From a virus, in the IMG/VR virus record IMGVR_UViG_3300044213_000164, positions 1-32,629 of that record: a stretch of 32,629 bases of DNA; one strand, given 5' to 3'. A program made the position numbers and the translations under genes. Below, piece after piece: positions 7,050 to 13,974 of the stretch; position 1 is the stretch's first letter, and each line of letters opens with the position of its first letter. A model generated the notes under the pieces. It was not told the DNA's origin, ran no database searches, and saw nothing but the letters and a program-made list of their open reading frames with translations.

Positions 7050-8993
7050 TTATGCACTTTTTCTGACACGCATATACCAATCGACCAATCGGCGTATTTG
7101 ACGTGAAGTATATCCTCTATCCTGCATTCTTGCAATAAAGTCGTTATGCTTCTTCTCGAGATCTTTATCTTTTTTGCTATCGAAACTGATGACTGGTAAT
7201 AAATCTTCAACTTGACTAAACATTTTCTTTTCAATTACATCGCGTAACACAGCGTAACTGGTCCAAACTGGATTTTTACCTTTGTTTTCTGTCTTAGCTC
7301 TTGCACGTAGACAGAAGTTGACTATCTCATTTCTGAAATCTTTTGGATTCGCAATGCCAGCCGGCTTTTCAATTTTTTCTAGTTCGTCATTTAACAAACT
7401 ACGATCCATTAACAAACCGGTATCTGGATCTTTAAATTCTTGATTCTGAATCCAAGCATCTGCATATTCAACATAACGGTCAAATAAATTTTGTCCGTAT
7501 TCACTATAACTTTCTAGATATGCTTTTTGTATTTCATTGCCTAAAAACTCTGCATATCTAGAACTTAGCTCGCTCTTGATAAAGTCTAGATATTTTTCCT
7601 CTCGTTCTTCACCCAATTGCTCACGTTTGATGGCTGTTTCTAGTACGTACATTAAATGTACAGGATCAGCGGCAATTTCTTCTGGGGTAAAATTAAATGT
7701 TTGGCTTAAGATTTTATAAGCGAAACGAGTAGAAATGCCATCCATTCCTTCATCCACTCCGGCAACATCTTTATATTCTTGTATACTTTTAGCTCTGGGA
7801 TCTTGCTCCCGAATATTCTCACCATTATATACACGTAGTTTACTAAATGGAGTTGAATTTTCGTGATCTCGTAATCTTGTCAACACACTAAACTGTGCTA
7901 ACATTTCAATGGTTTGTGGTGCACACGGTGCAGTACCTAAACCAGATCCACTGATCATCTTTTCATATATTTTCTTTTCTTCGTCAACACGTAAGCAATA
8001 TGGAACTTTAATAACACAAATACGATCTAAGAAAGCCTCATTATTTTTGTTATTTCTAAAAGTCTGCCATTCGCTTTCGTTGCTGTGGGCTAATACGATT
8101 CCTTGGAACGGTATAGCACTAATTGCCTCAGTACCAACATAGTTACCTTCTTGAGTGGCGGTAAGCAATGGATGTAAAACTTTAATAGGAGCCTTGAACA
8201 TTTCAACGAACTCTAATAGACCTTGATTAGAACGACACAGGCCACCACTATAACTATAAGCATCAGTATCATTCTGACTGAATTTTTCTAATTTGCGAAT
8301 ATCTACTTTACCTACTAAAGTTGAGATATCTTGATTGTTTTCATCACCCGGTTCTGTTTTCATAACAGCAATCTGTTCTAATTTACTAGGTTGTAAACGA
8401 ACAACTCTGAATCTGGTTAAGTCGCCGCCGAATTCTTTTAATCTCTTGATAGCCCACGGACTTAATATGGTGTTTAAATATCTTTTATTAATACCATAAT
8501 CATTTTCTAAAACATCAAAGTATTGTGGATTAGAAAAAAGCCCCAGTGGGCTTTCGAATACTGGGCTGATTTCCCCCGACTCTGAAGCCAAGGCATAAAT
8601 CGGATTAATTTCCATTAGTTCCTTAAGGCGTTCTGCCAAACTTGATTTACCACCGCCCACTGGGCCCAATAAGTATAGTACCTGTTTACGTTCTTCTAAT
8701 CCCTGTGCAGCGTGCTTGAAATAACCAACAATGCGTTCTACTGCATCTTCCATACCGTAAAATTCCTTGAAAGCTGGATAAATTCGCAATGTTCTATTAG
8801 AAAATATTCTGCTTAATCTTAAATCTTTACTAGTATCGATTAATTCCGGCTCCCCGATTGCAGAGACCATTCTCTCCGCCGCAGTAGCATAAATCATTGG
8901 ATCTTGTTTACATAAATCTAAATATTCGTCGATTGTTAAAGTTTTAAACACATTTTTATCGAAGTTTTCTTTGAAAAGTGATACGATTGACAT
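7050..8993 (-). CDS. prkA: PrkA family serine protein kinase / AAA+ protein
   Basis: A 647-residue protein, essentially full length against E. coli YeaG/PrkA (644). Walker A is LLGPVGGGKSSLAERLK (G110 to S118). Family blocks include ATAAERMVSAIGEP, RLSRIFSNR, FYGMEDAVERIVGYFKHAAQ and VLAHSNESEWQTF. The start at 8993 was chosen over a frame six codons longer because AGGAGG lies 5 nt upstream of this ATG and the N-terminus then matches bacterial PrkA. The family is described as a kinase and as an AAA+ protein in starvation responses. It is the first gene of a prkA-yeaH-spoVR operon with a late-type octamer about 20 bp upstream. Confidence 0.95.
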   Translation of the reverse strand: MSIVSLFKENFDKNVFKTLTIDEYLDLCKQDPMIYATAAERMVSAIGEPELIDTSKDLRLSRIFSNRTLRIYPAFKEFYGMEDAVERIVGYFKHAAQGLEERKQVLYLLGPVGGGKSSLAERLKELMEINPIYALASESGEISPVFESPLGLFSNPQYFDVLENDYGINKRYLNTILSPWAIKRLKEFGGDLTRFRVVRLQPSKLEQIAVMKTEPGDENNQDISTLVGKVDIRKLEKFSQNDTDAYSYSGGLCRSNQGLLEFVEMFKAPIKVLHPLLTATQEGNYVGTEAISAIPFQGIVLAHSNESEWQTFRNNKNNEAFLDRICVIKVPYCLRVDEEKKIYEKMISGSGLGTAPCAPQTIEMLAQFSVLTRLRDHENSTPFSKLRVYNGENIREQDPRAKSIQEYKDVAGVDEGMDGISTRFAYKILSQTFNFTPEEIAADPVHLMYVLETAIKREQLGEEREEKYLDFIKSELSSRYAEFLGNEIQKAYLESYSEYGQNLFDRYVEYADAWIQNQEFKDPDTGLLMDRSLLNDELEKIEKPAGIANPKDFRNEIVNFCLRARAKTENKGKNPVWTSYAVLRDVIEKKMFSQVEDLLPVISFDSKKDKDLEKKHNDFIARMQDRGYTSRQIRRLVDWYMRVRKSA

Positions 8994-9013
8994 TAAGCCT
9001 CCTATGTTCATAA

Positions 9014-9021
9014 TATTTAGT
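9014..9021 (-). promoter_or_regulatory. Late-promoter-like octamer for prkA
   Basis: ACTAAATA on the minus strand, 21 nt upstream of the prkA ATG and followed by the AGGAGG ribosome site. It is divergent from the TATAAATA at 9046-9053. Confidence 0.45.
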
Positions 9022-9045
9022 ATTGATCAATTAAAAGACAAGATA

Positions 9046-9053
9046 TATAAATA
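9046..9053 (+). promoter_or_regulatory. T4-like late promoter for the speD-like gene
   Basis: An exact TATAAATA on the plus strand, 24 nt before the ATG at 9078, which is itself preceded by an AAGGAAAT ribosome site. Confidence 0.65.
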
Positions 9054-9077
9054 TTTTAGTATTTTTAAGGAAATATT

Positions 9078-9434
9078 ATGTCTGCATATTGGGGATATCA
9101 TTTAATGCTAGATTGTTCAGGCTGTGAACAAATAGATAGTAAAGATAATATATATAATTTTATTAAAGATATGGTACCCAGAATAGGTATGCAGGCACAC
9201 GGTGAACCTATAATAGAATATTTGTTGCCGGGGGATCCTAAACAAGGATACAGTTTAATGCAGTTGATTACTACTAGTAATATTTGCGGGCACTTTATGG
9301 AATTAGATGGTACTGCATACTTTGATATATTCAGTTGCAAAGAGTTTGAAATAGATCTAGCTAAACAAATTATTGTAGAATATTTTAATCCTAAAAAAAT
9401 GAGAGTCAATTATATTACTAGACACGCAGATTAA
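9078..9434 (+). CDS. speD: S-adenosylmethionine decarboxylase-like protein
   Basis: A 118-residue protein, the size of prokaryotic AdoMetDC proenzymes, starting MSAYWGYHLMLDCSGCEQID. Family landmarks are the WGYHLMLDCSGC strand, YSLMQLITTSNICGHFMEL and AYFDIFSCKEF. S67 would be the self-cleavage serine that becomes the pyruvoyl cofactor; H72 and C87 match the catalytic histidine and cysteine by spacing (S+5 and the DxFSC position). The residue before the serine is Thr where cellular enzymes usually have Glu. It would supply decarboxylated AdoMet for spermidine synthesis. It is the only clear plus-strand gene, with its own late promoter and AAGGAA ribosome site. Confidence 0.82.
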   Translation: MSAYWGYHLMLDCSGCEQIDSKDNIYNFIKDMVPRIGMQAHGEPIIEYLLPGDPKQGYSLMQLITTSNICGHFMELDGTAYFDIFSCKEFEIDLAKQIIVEYFNPKKMRVNYITRHAD

Positions 9435-9456
9435 AAAAGGGCTCCTAGGAGCCCTT
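9433..9456 (-). terminator. Rho-independent terminator, possibly bidirectional
   Basis: The perfect 20-bp palindrome AAGGGCTCCTAGGAGCCCTT is followed on the minus strand by TTTTTT, giving a clean terminator for the outer-membrane protein gene. On the plus strand the tail is TTACTT, a weaker terminator for the speD-like gene. Confidence 0.8.
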
Positions 9457-9477
9457 ACTTAATAGTAAAATTACTAA

Positions 9478-9927
9478 TTAGAAACCGTACTTGAGTCCCA
9501 CGGTAACGCGATTACCATTGAACTGACTAACACTGTTTTGCCCAATTTGACGAGCAACATCTAGTCCTAATGTAACTTTAGTTGCTACTGGCATACTTGC
9601 GCCTGCGCCAACTGTCATGGCATAACCGTCCTTGGTAGTTTGATTGTCCAAATATGCAACACCAATTTTAGGGGTTACTGTAACCGGGCCTAATTTAGCA
9701 ATATCATTACCAACCACAAGGCTATATCGATTTTGATCATTTGAACCTTGAACAAATCGTTCAACACCTGCGGTTACGCCCATCGTGCCGTATTTTTCGC
9801 CTAATGTGATTCCGTAGCCAGTTCGATCTGCAGCACCAGAATAATCACGAGTAGTAGTTACTCCGATTTCAGTTGCACTTGCAGCAGTTGCCAATGCAAC
9901 CAAGGTTGCGATTAAAGTTTTCTTCAT
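9478..9927 (-). CDS. Outer-membrane beta-barrel-like exported protein
   Basis: A 149-residue protein with the signal peptide MKKTLIATLVALATAASATE. The mature part has alternating polar and hydrophobic strands with G, T and V (for example RYSLVVGNDI, VTVTPKIGVAYL, GYAMTVGAGAS) and ends VTVGLKYGF. The terminal phenylalanine with alternating aromatic and hydrophobic residues is the classic BAM-recognition signature of outer-membrane proteins. At this size an 8-strand barrel is plausible. It would sit in the host outer membrane, where it might affect adsorption, superinfection or permeability (inference). It has its own sigma70-like promoter and a clean terminator. Confidence 0.75.
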   Translation of the reverse strand: MKKTLIATLVALATAASATEIGVTTTRDYSGAADRTGYGITLGEKYGTMGVTAGVERFVQGSNDQNRYSLVVGNDIAKLGPVTVTPKIGVAYLDNQTTKDGYAMTVGAGASMPVATKVTLGLDVARQIGQNSVSQFNGNRVTVGLKYGF

Positions 9928-9945
9928 TTTTGATTTCCTGTTTGA

Positions 9946-9972
9946 ATAAAAAAATCAGTTAAAATACTGATT
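9946..9972 (-). other. 5'-terminal stem-loop with T-run in the OMP leader
   Basis: Arms 9966-9972 and 9953-9959 (AATCAGT type, 7 bp) with a 6-nt loop, followed by a run of T on the minus strand. The predicted transcription start is at or near 9971, so the hairpin would sit at the extreme 5' end of the mRNA. It could be an RNA-stabilising 5' hairpin, as on ompA, or a terminator for upstream transcripts. Confidence 0.5.
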
Positions 9973-9977
9973 GCACT

Positions 9978-10006
9978 ATTATATATACTTGTAAACATTA
10001 TTGCAA
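9978..10006 (-). promoter_or_regulatory. Sigma70-like promoter for the OMP gene
   Basis: Minus-strand TTGCAA (10001-10006), 17-bp spacer, TATAAT (9978-9983). Confidence 0.7.
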
Positions 10007-10054
10007 TAAAAAGTTTTCTGCATTTTACCAAACATTTTCACCAAATTACCCAAT

Positions 10055-10630
10055 TTAACTGTATTCATATGGTGTATCATCATCATTATAATCTACATCG
10101 ATGTATTTTCCCGAAGTTTGATCATAGGCTTGATAGTACCCTTCATTCGGCATCAGAATCCTAAACTGCCCCGCATACTTCAAAGATAACAAGGTCATTT
10201 CTTCTTCTTTAAGAATATCGCAGACAACGAAAGTTGTTGAACATCGCCCACTAATAGTTTTAAAAGGACTATGTTTAACTTCGTTTTTTTGCAGACCTGT
10301 ATGTATATCTGTTTGAGGTCTGAACATAATACGATGTATACCTAATTTTTGGTTACGTAATCGTATTTTATCGAATATAGTAAGCTGAGATAATTTAGCA
10401 GAATTTTCTTGGTCAATGGTTACTAAAACATCCTTGACTTTGATGCTGCCTTTGGTGTGCGGATTTTCTCCTGTTTCTTTTGTGCTCCACGGTACCTCAC
10501 AAGTTACGTGATTTACATATATCGTCTCTCCGTGGAATTTAAGTACCCACATTGGTATCGAAGGATCTTCTAAGAATTTTTTGTTAAAGTGGAAGACCAC
10601 ATCTTTGCAAGCGTATTCAATCTATGACAT
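10055..10630 (-). CDS. Hypothetical phage protein with an in-frame amber codon at position 3
   Basis: The open part (181 residues from a GTG at 10600) contains WVLKFHGETIYVNHVTCEVP and a very acidic C-terminus (DVDYNDDDTPYEYS). I recognise no domain. The best start is the ATG at 10630, preceded by AAGGAGA at about 7 nt, but the codons then read ATG TCA TAG ATT GAA TAC, so TAG is codon 3 and the frame stays open afterwards (IEYACKD runs into VFHFNKK). No ribosome site precedes the GTG. Either this is a point nonsense mutation, or the amber is decoded, possibly by the CTA-anticodon tRNA at 12013-12087, or the GTG is used. Annotators would probably call 10055-10600. Confidence 0.6.
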
Positions 10631-10652
10631 TTTTATCTCCTTAAAATTTAGT

Positions 10653-10689
10653 CAAAAGAAAAGCCCGGGGCAAAATGGTCCCCGAGCCT
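10653..10689 (-). terminator. Rho-independent terminator
   Basis: Stem arms 10680-10687 and 10663-10670 (GCTCGGGG with CCCCGGGC, one G-U pair), 9-nt loop, then TTTTCTTTT on the minus strand. It terminates the 10724-11011 operon just before the amber-containing gene. Confidence 0.85.
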
Positions 10690-10723
10690 AATTTTCTGTG
10701 TGTAATTAATCTACATCATAATA

Positions 10724-11011
10724 TTATTTATTATCGGAATTAAGGGAGATAGTTTCTCCTGGCTTAATGCCTAAATAATTCATAGCAATGATCAACATCA
10801 GTTTGGCATGTTCTGGATTTTTAGGTAAGACTACTCGTTCACCGTTGTTAATGCTGTCTAGTTCTGCTTTAATAAGCTCGTAGTCAAACAGTCGTTCTTT
10901 AACTTCTGTCATCATTACTTCACGGCAAATTTCTGTAATCTGTTCTCGTTCCATATTAAACATGTCTTGATCCATTTCTTTAAGTTCTTGTTCGGTCGCT
11001 ATCATATTCAT
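10724..11011 (-). CDS. Hypothetical small acidic protein
   Basis: A 95-residue protein starting MNMIATEQELKEMDQDMFNM. The first 60 residues are glutamate- and methionine-rich helix; the C-terminal half has AKLMLIIAMNYLGIKPGETI. No signal peptide or recognised domain. It sits between a lipoprotein gene upstream and a strong terminator downstream, so it is probably the last gene of the transcript beginning near 11990. Confidence 0.6.
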   Translation of the reverse strand: MNMIATEQELKEMDQDMFNMEREQITEICREVMMTEVKERLFDYELIKAELDSINNGERVVLPKNPEHAKLMLIIAMNYLGIKPGETISLNSDNK

Positions 11012-11047
11012 CGAGATGTTCCATATAGAAAGTAAGTTGGCTAATCC

Positions 11048-11491
11048 TTATTGTAGAGCAAATGGGCTAACAATAATACGAGGTTCGATGTACACCGGCT
11101 GAACTTTCTTAGTCTGTGGATTCAAACATTGCACCCAAGTACCATCAGCACTTGCTGGAGCATATAGTCCATTGGGATCTGCTAGTTTTGGATCAGTGTA
11201 TTGTGTTGCATAAGGCAACCCATAGCCTACACTATCACATACTTTAGTCAGTTGATTGTTTGTGCCAACAAGATAGGTATAGGTAGGAACCATTTTATCA
11301 CGTAATTCTAGCAGATCCTTCATCATACGCTTTTCAGCGAAGTTCGTGATAGCTGGCATGCCGATTGACAGAGCCATGGTCTTCAAAATTTTCTCTTGAT
11401 TTTCTCGCTCAATCTGGTTACTAGAACGCAAATCATTACACCCTGTCAGCAAAACTACAGTGGACAATGCAATAAGTAGAATTTTATTCAT
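11048..11491 (-). CDS. Predicted lipoprotein
   Basis: A 147-residue protein with the N-terminus MNKILLIALSTVVLLTGCND, a short basic n-region, a hydrophobic core and the lipobox LLTGC, so the mature protein should be lipidated at the cysteine. The mature part contains ITNFAEKRMMKDLLELRDKM and a C-terminal section rich in P and Y with two further cysteines (VCDSVGYG, WVQCLNP). I recognise no family. Its ATG overlaps the TGA of the 53-residue membrane protein, and the 113-residue membrane protein lies before that, forming a three-gene membrane cluster. Confidence 0.7.
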   Translation of the reverse strand: MNKILLIALSTVVLLTGCNDLRSSNQIERENQEKILKTMALSIGMPAITNFAEKRMMKDLLELRDKMVPTYTYLVGTNNQLTKVCDSVGYGLPYATQYTDPKLADPNGLYAPASADGTWVQCLNPQTKKVQPVYIEPRIIVSPFALQ

Positions 11492-11649
11492 GTTGGACCT
11501 TTACAGAGTTTAAGAATATCGTCTGTGCTCATACCTTTATTAATCGCTGCAATTTTGCATTCGTTAGCATTATATGATGATATGAGCAACGGACTGAACA
11601 TTGTGATTACAATTCCGATCATGAAGATAGCGATCCATTTATCTTCCAT
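11488..11649 (-). CDS. Small single-pass membrane protein (53 aa)
   Basis: Reads MEDKWIAIFMIGIVITMFSP and continues with LLISSYNANECKIAAINKG, ending CKGPT. One hydrophobic segment (residues 6-25) is followed by a soluble tail with two cysteines. It overlaps its upstream neighbour by one base (TAATG) and its TGA overlaps the lipoprotein ATG, so coupling at both ends argues strongly that it is translated. The function is unknown. The tail resembles small phage proteins with a membrane anchor and a short helix. Confidence 0.65.
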   Translation of the reverse strand: MEDKWIAIFMIGIVITMFSPLLISSYNANECKIAAINKGMSTDDILKLCKGPT

Positions 11650-11990
11650 TATAGTCTCCCTGAACGAAGCTCGTTATAAAAGCTGGACAAGTTACTGGGT
11701 AATCGATTTTGATCATAGACTGCAAAACGATGCAGAATAATGTCCTTTAATGCGGCTTTTTGATCTGCGTTGGCTTTGATGTATTCTAATTGTAGATTTT
11801 CCAAGTCGCGAATCATACCCTCATTATATTGGGGGCTTTCGTGGTAGACCTGATTATCTACAGCACGATATTTTGGTGCAAAGTAATGATATAATTCATA
11901 CGTACCAAAACTCAAACCGACCACTACAGCAATAGCCAACAAGGTCCCGCCAATACTGGCCCCGATACCTGCTAAAATTTCTCGAAACAT
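11649..11990 (-). CDS. Membrane-anchored protein with coiled cytoplasmic or periplasmic tail
   Basis: A 113-residue protein with an N-terminal membrane segment (IGASIGGTLLAIAVVVGLSF), a YHYFAPKY junction and a helical tail (MIRDLENLQLEYIKANADQK) ending in RLPSNLSSFYNELRSGRL. The second of two ATGs is used because AAGGA then lies about 6 nt upstream. The anchor plus FAPKYRAV pattern is familiar from phage and proteobacterial small membrane proteins, but no function is known to me. It leads the three-gene membrane/lipoprotein cluster and lies directly downstream of the tRNA. Confidence 0.65.
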   Translation of the reverse strand: MFREILAGIGASIGGTLLAIAVVVGLSFGTYELYHYFAPKYRAVDNQVYHESPQYNEGMIRDLENLQLEYIKANADQKAALKDIILHRFAVYDQNRLPSNLSSFYNELRSGRL

Positions 11991-12012
11991 CATTCTTCCT
12001 TCAAGTTGAAAA

Positions 12013-12087
12013 TGGTGCGCTAGACAGGAATCGAACCTGCTCTCTGGAGTTTTAGAAGCTCTTGCTATACCATTTAGCTTCTAGCGC
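12013..12087 (-). tRNA. tRNA with apparent CTA anticodon (candidate amber suppressor)
   Basis: A 75-nt cloverleaf with encoded CCA. The acceptor stem is a perfect 7 bp (GCGCTAG with CTAGCGC), the D-stem 4 bp (GCTA/TAGC) with AATGGTA loop, and the T-arm GCAGG-TTCGATT-CCTGT. Counting from both ends places the anticodon loop as TTCTAAA, giving anticodon CTA at 12053-12055, which reads UAG. Oddities: position 8 is A where U is expected, and the anticodon stem has only three clean pairs (28-42, 29-41, 30-40) with A-C mismatches at 27-43 and 31-39. A one-base shift would give TCT (Arg) but with a worse stem and no position 26. Confidence 0.8.
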
Positions 12088-12101
12088 ATAACAATATTAT
12101 A

Positions 12102-12620
12102 TTAGCTATTAAGAATTTTTGCAACCGAATTGATAACCGAAGCGATACGCCCAATATCACGAAGTTGTTCGACGCTATATCCGTGTTTTTTTAGCACATC
12201 ATAATGGGCTTTCACACAGAAATGGCATTTACCAACAATGCTGGCCGCCAGGCTATATGCTTCAAAACGCTCTTTAGTAGTTCCACCGCTTGTTGCTATG
12301 GCATTCATTCTCAACTGTGCTGGCAAGCCTTTTAGACTTTCGTCATCTGCCATTTCAACATATGGGTACCAAGTATTTGTCATTGACATTATACTTCCTG
12401 CTGTAAGTGCGGCATCTCGTATAACTGCCTGATCTTCTGTAAAATTACTACTAATAAATGTAACTAACTTACCGTTACCTGTAGCAAATGCCGCCGCTAA
12501 CGCACAAGCATTGGCAACTTCATCGGTCAATGTGCTTCTTTTAATTGCTGAATCTAAATTCAATTTAATATCTTTTGCGTATTCTGGTAATGCTTCTTTG
12601 ATCTGATCTACCCAACTCAT
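12102..12620 (-). CDS. AhpD-like alkylhydroperoxidase (CMD family)
   Basis: A 172-residue protein, the size of AhpD (about 175). The C-terminal half holds E120, then GKC132HFC135VKAH139, the E...CxxC...H active site of the AhpD/carboxymuconolactone decarboxylase fold. AhpD passes electrons to AhpC or reduces hydroperoxides directly. An AAGGAAT ribosome site precedes the ATG. An AhpC-like peroxiredoxin gene lies 0.8 kb upstream on the same strand, with a broken GIY-YIG endonuclease between them, so the two were probably once adjacent. Role: peroxide defence during infection (inference). Confidence 0.85.
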   Translation of the reverse strand: MSWVDQIKEALPEYAKDIKLNLDSAIKRSTLTDEVANACALAAAFATGNGKLVTFISSNFTEDQAVIRDAALTAGSIMSMTNTWYPYVEMADDESLKGLPAQLRMNAIATSGGTTKERFEAYSLAASIVGKCHFCVKAHYDVLKKHGYSVEQLRDIGRIASVINSVAKILNS

Positions 12621-12934
12621 AATTTTATTCCTTTACATTTATCAAAGTGTCTTCTTACAATATTGTGTTTAACTCCGGTAGCACCGCAATGAGGACATGA
12701 TATAACTTGTAATATTCTGCCGTTCTTCCAACCCATCTTAATGTAACTATCTAACTCATCTACATTAACCTTTTGTTGGTCAATACCATTGTTAATCCAT
12801 CTTGTTTGACTTACGATAGATGACAATTTTGATTTTGTTATATCATCGTGTGCTCTGCCCGTTGCCTTTGCTCTTATTTTGTTTCGTCTTGCTTCTTCAT
12901 CATCTCTTGGTCTCGCAAGTTGAGATTCTGACAT
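12617..12934 (-). CDS. C-terminal fragment of a frameshifted GIY-YIG homing endonuclease
   Basis: 105 residues starting MSESQLARPRDDEEARR. It contains the basic repeat-like IRAKATGRAHDDITKSKLSS and WINNGIDQQKV, typical of NUMOD-type DNA-binding tails of homing endonucleases, and a possible zinc site ISCPHCGATG...HFDKCKG. The frame is open upstream to the A7 run at 13007-13013, where it joins the GIY-YIG catalytic fragment (12987-13367) if one A is skipped: the joined text reads KPPEGNAKRSASLKGRIISN before the MSESQ. No ribosome site is seen before the ATG, so it is probably not translated alone. Confidence 0.65.
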   Translation of the reverse strand: MSESQLARPRDDEEARRNKIRAKATGRAHDDITKSKLSSIVSQTRWINNGIDQQKVNVDELDSYIKMGWKNGRILQVISCPHCGATGVKHNIVRRHFDKCKGIKL

Positions 12935-12986
12935 GCGTTTTTTTGTCTCGTTGGATATGATTCTGCCTTTTAGCGATGCTGATCGT

Positions 12987-13367
12987 TTAGCATTTCCTTC
13001 TGGCGGTTTTTTTCTTCCTTTGAGATTCTAACACTTTACTACTTGCTGGGCCTACATTTCTAAACTTTTCTCCTCCTAAGTTTTCGTTGAGCCACTCAAC
13101 TTTATTAAGGGCATCTACTTTACTCAGGAATCTATATTCATAGTTTAATGCTTGATCCGGCGTGTCAAAAACTTTTCTTACTTCTGCCCTAAAAGAACCT
13201 GCCCCATATTCTTGTAACAAATCCTTAATTTTTATAGATGAAGTAAAATACCCACCGGGTTTCCAAAATGTATCAGGGTTAGAACCTTTTCCATATTTCG
13301 ACCCGTAATATTTTTTACCGGTGGGTATGTGTAAAACAAAATAAGTGTAAGGTGTTCGGTCGGACAT
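12987..13367 (-). CDS. GIY-YIG endonuclease, catalytic half, truncated by a frameshift
   Basis: 126 residues starting MSDRTPYTYFVLHIPTGKKY, with YTYFVLHIPTGKKYYGSKYG as the GIY-YIG motif region and a catalytic-type arginine and glutamate further on (AEVRKVF, NYEYRFL). AAAAGGGA precedes the ATG by about 7 nt. The reading frame leaves the expected NUMOD-like tail at a run of seven A (minus strand) and stops 11 codons after it. The downstream frame carries the missing tail (12617-12934). It may be an inactivated homing endonuclease, or the A7 run may allow slippage. Confidence 0.75.
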   Translation of the reverse strand: MSDRTPYTYFVLHIPTGKKYYGSKYGKGSNPDTFWKPGGYFTSSIKIKDLLQEYGAGSFRAEVRKVFDTPDQALNYEYRFLSKVDALNKVEWLNENLGGEKFRNVGPASSKVLESQRKKKTARRKC

Positions 13368-13406
13368 AAATGTCCCTTTTAGTATAATTATGTCTGTCCT
13401 ACGGAC

Positions 13407-13946
13407 TTATAGAGTTTCGCCACCTATAGTTCTTGAGCAGGCACACAGCTCTCCCGTTTGTAAACTATCTAATACTCTTAGCGTTTCTTCAGGTGAACGG
13501 CCTACATTTAGATTGTTGACGGTGACATGCTGAATAACATTATCAGGGTCAACAATAAAGGTTGCTCGTAAAGGAGCACCGGCAGGAGCATAAAATACAC
13601 CCAATTGTTCGACCAAACTCAATTCACCTCGTTGTGTATCCGCAAACTGAAAGTGACGGATATTCTTCAAATCTGCGTGGGCTTTTTGCCATGCTACAGC
13701 ACAGAACTCATTATCAGTTGAACCAGTTAACAGCACAGCATCTCTGTCCTCAAAATCTTGATATAATTTGTCATACCCAACAATTTCTGTGGGGCAAACA
13801 AAAGTAAAAGATTTTGGATAGTAAACGATTACTTTCCACTTGCCCTCAAAACTGTTTTCATCGATATTGAAGAAAGCATCTTCTGGCTGTCCGGGCTTAA
13901 CACCTGTTACTACGAAATGTTCAATTTTATTTCCTACTGTTTTCAT
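13407..13946 (-). CDS. ahpC: AhpC-type 2-Cys peroxiredoxin
   Basis: A 179-residue protein, close to the bacterial AhpC length (187). The peroxidatic cysteine is C51 in YYPKSFTFVCPTEIVGYD, with the conserved T and R environment; the C-terminal resolving cysteine is in GELCACSRTIGG (C168 or C170). DNEFCAVAWQKAH and PLRATFIVDP are further family landmarks. It reduces hydroperoxides in the host cytoplasm and needs a reductant such as AhpF, AhpD or thioredoxin. AGGAGA lies before the ATG. The nearby AhpD-like gene suggests a complete peroxide-reducing pair. Confidence 0.93.
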   Translation of the reverse strand: MKTVGNKIEHFVVTGVKPGQPEDAFFNIDENSFEGKWKVIVYYPKSFTFVCPTEIVGYDKLYQDFEDRDAVLLTGSTDNEFCAVAWQKAHADLKNIRHFQFADTQRGELSLVEQLGVFYAPAGAPLRATFIVDPDNVIQHVTVNNLNVGRSPEETLRVLDSLQTGELCACSRTIGGETL

Positions 13947-13974
13947 TTGGGTTTCTCCTATATTAAAAATGAAA

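Noticed and set aside
7043-7234. 63-codon frame inside prkA
   Set aside because: Out-of-phase shadow of the PrkA C-terminus without start signals.
4278-8993. Bacterial chromosome origin of the window because of the PrkA operon
   Set aside because: The surrounding genes, small overlapping frames, late octamers, homing endonucleases and ligase are phage-like on both sides.
12013-12087. tRNA-Arg with anticodon TCT
   Set aside because: It would need the anticodon loop shifted by one base, leaving no position 26 and only two clean stem pairs. Kept as an alternative, not the main reading.
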